A stretch of 6,142 bases of DNA from Rhodobacter sp. (GTDB lineage: Bacteria > Pseudomonadota > Alphaproteobacteria > Rhodobacterales > Rhodobacteraceae), in contig PNNE01000190.1 of the NCBI GenBank assembly GCA_013824055.1, positions 1 to 6,142 of the forward strand, written 5' to 3'. Below, one piece after another: positions 5,088 through 6,142 of the stretch (its first letter is position 1; each line of letters opens with the position of its first letter). A program made the position numbers and the translations under genes. The notes below the pieces were generated by a model that did not search any database, had not been told where the DNA came from, and saw nothing but the letters and a program-made list of their open reading frames with translations.

Positions 5088-5112
5088 CTGACAAGACCCG
5101 AAATGACTGACA
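5078..5112 (+). repeat. 16-bp tandem repeat spanning the ruvA stop and ruvA-ruvB gap
   Basis: CCCGAAATGACTGACA occurs at 5078-5093 and 5097-5112, separated by AGA (period 19). A third partial copy, GAAATGAC, at 5114-5121 contains the ruvB start. Each copy carries ATGA. The first is the ruvA stop (TGA 5085-5087) overlapping an ATG that opens an 8-codon frame (MTDKTRND). The second ATG (5103) opens a 5-codon frame (MTDRK) whose TGA (5118-5120) overlaps the ruvB ATG. The repeat probably arose by local duplication. Confidence 0.85.
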
Positions 5113-5116
5113 GGAA

Positions 5117-6142
5117 ATGACGTCCGACCCGACCCTGCGGCCCGAGCGGCTGCCCGAGGATACCGACCGCGCGCTGCGGCCGCAGCTGCTGGCCGAGTTC
5201 ATCGGCCAGGCGGATGCGCGGGCAAACCTTGCCGTGTTCATCGAAAGCGCCCGGATGCGGGGCGAGGCGATGGATCATACGCTGTTCCACGGGCCTCCGG
5301 GGTTGGGCAAGACGACGCTGGCGCAGATCATGGCGCGCGAGCTGGGGGTGGGGTTCCGGATGACCTCGGGTCCGGTGCTGGCCAGGCCTGGCGATCTGGC
5401 GGCGATCCTGACCAACCTGGAACCGCGCGATGTGCTGTTCATCGACGAGATCCACCGCCTGTCGCCGATCGTCGAGGAGGTGCTGTATCCCGCGCTGGAG
5501 GATTTCGCGCTGGATCTGGTGATCGGCGAGGGACCGGCGGCGCGGACCGTGCGGATCGACTTGCAGCCGTTCACGCTGGTGGGCGCGACGACGCGGCTGG
5601 GGTTGCTGACCACGCCGCTGCGCGACCGGTTCGGGATTCCGACCCGGCTGGAGTTCTACACCGAGGCCGAGCTTTACGAGATCGTCTCGCGGGGCGCGCG
5701 GCTGATGGGGGTGCAGGCCGAGGCCGAGGGCTGTCGCGAGATCGCGCGCCGGGCGCGGGGGACGCCAAGGATCGCGGGGCGGCTCTTGCGGCGGGTGGTG
5801 GATTTTGCGCTGGTGGAAGAAGGCGGGCGGATCAGCCGGGCGCTGGCCGACCGGGCGCTGACGCGGCTGGGGGTGGACAACCTGGGGCTGGACGGCGCGG
5901 ACCGGCGCTATCTGAGCCTGCTGGCCGAGAACTATGGCGGGGGGCCGGTGGGGGTGGAGACCATCGCGGCAGCCTTGTCCGAGCCGCGGGATGCGATCGA
6001 GGAGGTGATCGAGCCCTATCTCCTTCAGCAGGGGCTGATCCTGCGGACCCCGCGGGGCCGGATGCTGGGGGCGAAGGCCTGGCGGCATCTGGGGCTGGAG
6101 GCGCCGAAGACCGCGAGCCAGGCCGACCTGTTCGGCGGCTGA
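5117..6142 (+). CDS. ruvB: Holliday junction branch migration DNA helicase RuvB
   Basis: RuvB is the AAA+ hexameric motor that pumps DNA through the RuvA-bound junction. The product has 341 residues and ends with the TGA at the window edge (6140-6142), so it is complete. Seen in order: N-terminal block RPQLLAEFIGQ (21-31), Walker A GPPGLGKTT (59-67, Lys65), Walker B LFIDEIH (107-113, Asp110-Glu111), sensor 1 GATTR (156-160), arginine-finger box LRDRFG (168-173), and sensor 2 GTPRIAGRLLRR (215-226). The C-terminal winged-helix domain contains GPVGVETIAAALSEPRDAIEEVIEPYLLQQGLI and TPRGR. The ATG at 5117 is the only start that keeps the family N-terminus. Its Shine-Dalgarno (AGGA, 5112-5115) is only one base from the ATG, too close to work well, so translation is probably coupled to ribosomes ending at the ATGA overlap. 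It is the third gene of the ruvCAB operon. Confidence 0.97.
   Translation: MTSDPTLRPERLPEDTDRALRPQLLAEFIGQADARANLAVFIESARMRGEAMDHTLFHGPPGLGKTTLAQIMARELGVGFRMTSGPVLARPGDLAAILTNLEPRDVLFIDEIHRLSPIVEEVLYPALEDFALDLVIGEGPAARTVRIDLQPFTLVGATTRLGLLTTPLRDRFGIPTRLEFYTEAELYEIVSRGARLMGVQAEAEGCREIARRARGTPRIAGRLLRRVVDFALVEEGGRISRALADRALTRLGVDNLGLDGADRRYLSLLAENYGGGPVGVETIAAALSEPRDAIEEVIEPYLLQQGLILRTPRGRMLGAKAWRHLGLEAPKTASQADLFGG

Noticed and set aside
4982..6088. 368-codon open frame on the minus strand opposite ruvB
   Set aside because: It lies antisense to a complete, clearly recognisable ruvB, and its product is a Pro/Arg/Gln/His-rich shadow typical of high-GC DNA with no family resemblance.
1..6142. CRISPR array, insertion sequence, tRNA, phage or defence genes
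   Set aside because: No evenly spaced repeats of CRISPR size, no transposase or integrase, no terminal inverted repeats, no cloverleaf-like sequence, and all recognisable genes are housekeeping types.

Overview
The window is a high-GC, gene-dense stretch of bacterial chromosome. Protein style (RuvC, RuvA and RuvB sequences, a DUF1127 small protein, PrmA with a DIGCGTAVLA SAM motif) and codon use dominated by G/C-ending codons suggest an alphaproteobacterium of the Rhodobacterales (Rhodobacteraceae/Paracoccus-like). I cannot name a genus from sequence alone. There are no mobile elements, CRISPR arrays, tRNAs or rRNAs. I find no undescribed multi-gene system: this is core housekeeping DNA with a few unusual small-scale features.

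Left part (1-2811, plus strand): the 3' part of a major facilitator superfamily permease that starts outside the window; msrA (methionine-S-sulfoxide reductase) with a recognisable promoter and a strong ribosome binding site; then prmA (ribosomal protein L11 methyltransferase), which is split by what looks like a single missing base at about 2347. Both halves are otherwise intact and conserved, so this is either a very recent mutation or a sequence error.

Middle part (2812-3892): a 115-residue single-pass membrane protein of unknown function (plus strand), a strong bidirectional terminator, then a convergent DUF1127 gene on the minus strand. The 321-base gap between the DUF1127 start and ruvC carries no convincing gene. 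It is rich in palindromes and short repeats and probably holds two divergent promoters, including a one-mismatch LexA (SOS) box just upstream of ruvC.

Right part (3893-6142, plus strand): the complete ruvC-ruvA-ruvB operon. RuvA recognises the Holliday junction, RuvB drives branch migration as a AAA+ hexamer, and RuvC cuts the junction. The ruvA-ruvB junction contains a 16-bp tandem repeat that makes a ladder of three ATGA stop/start overlaps, with two tiny ORFs between ruvA and ruvB. This suggests that ruvB translation depends on termination-reinitiation rather than on its own ribosome binding site.
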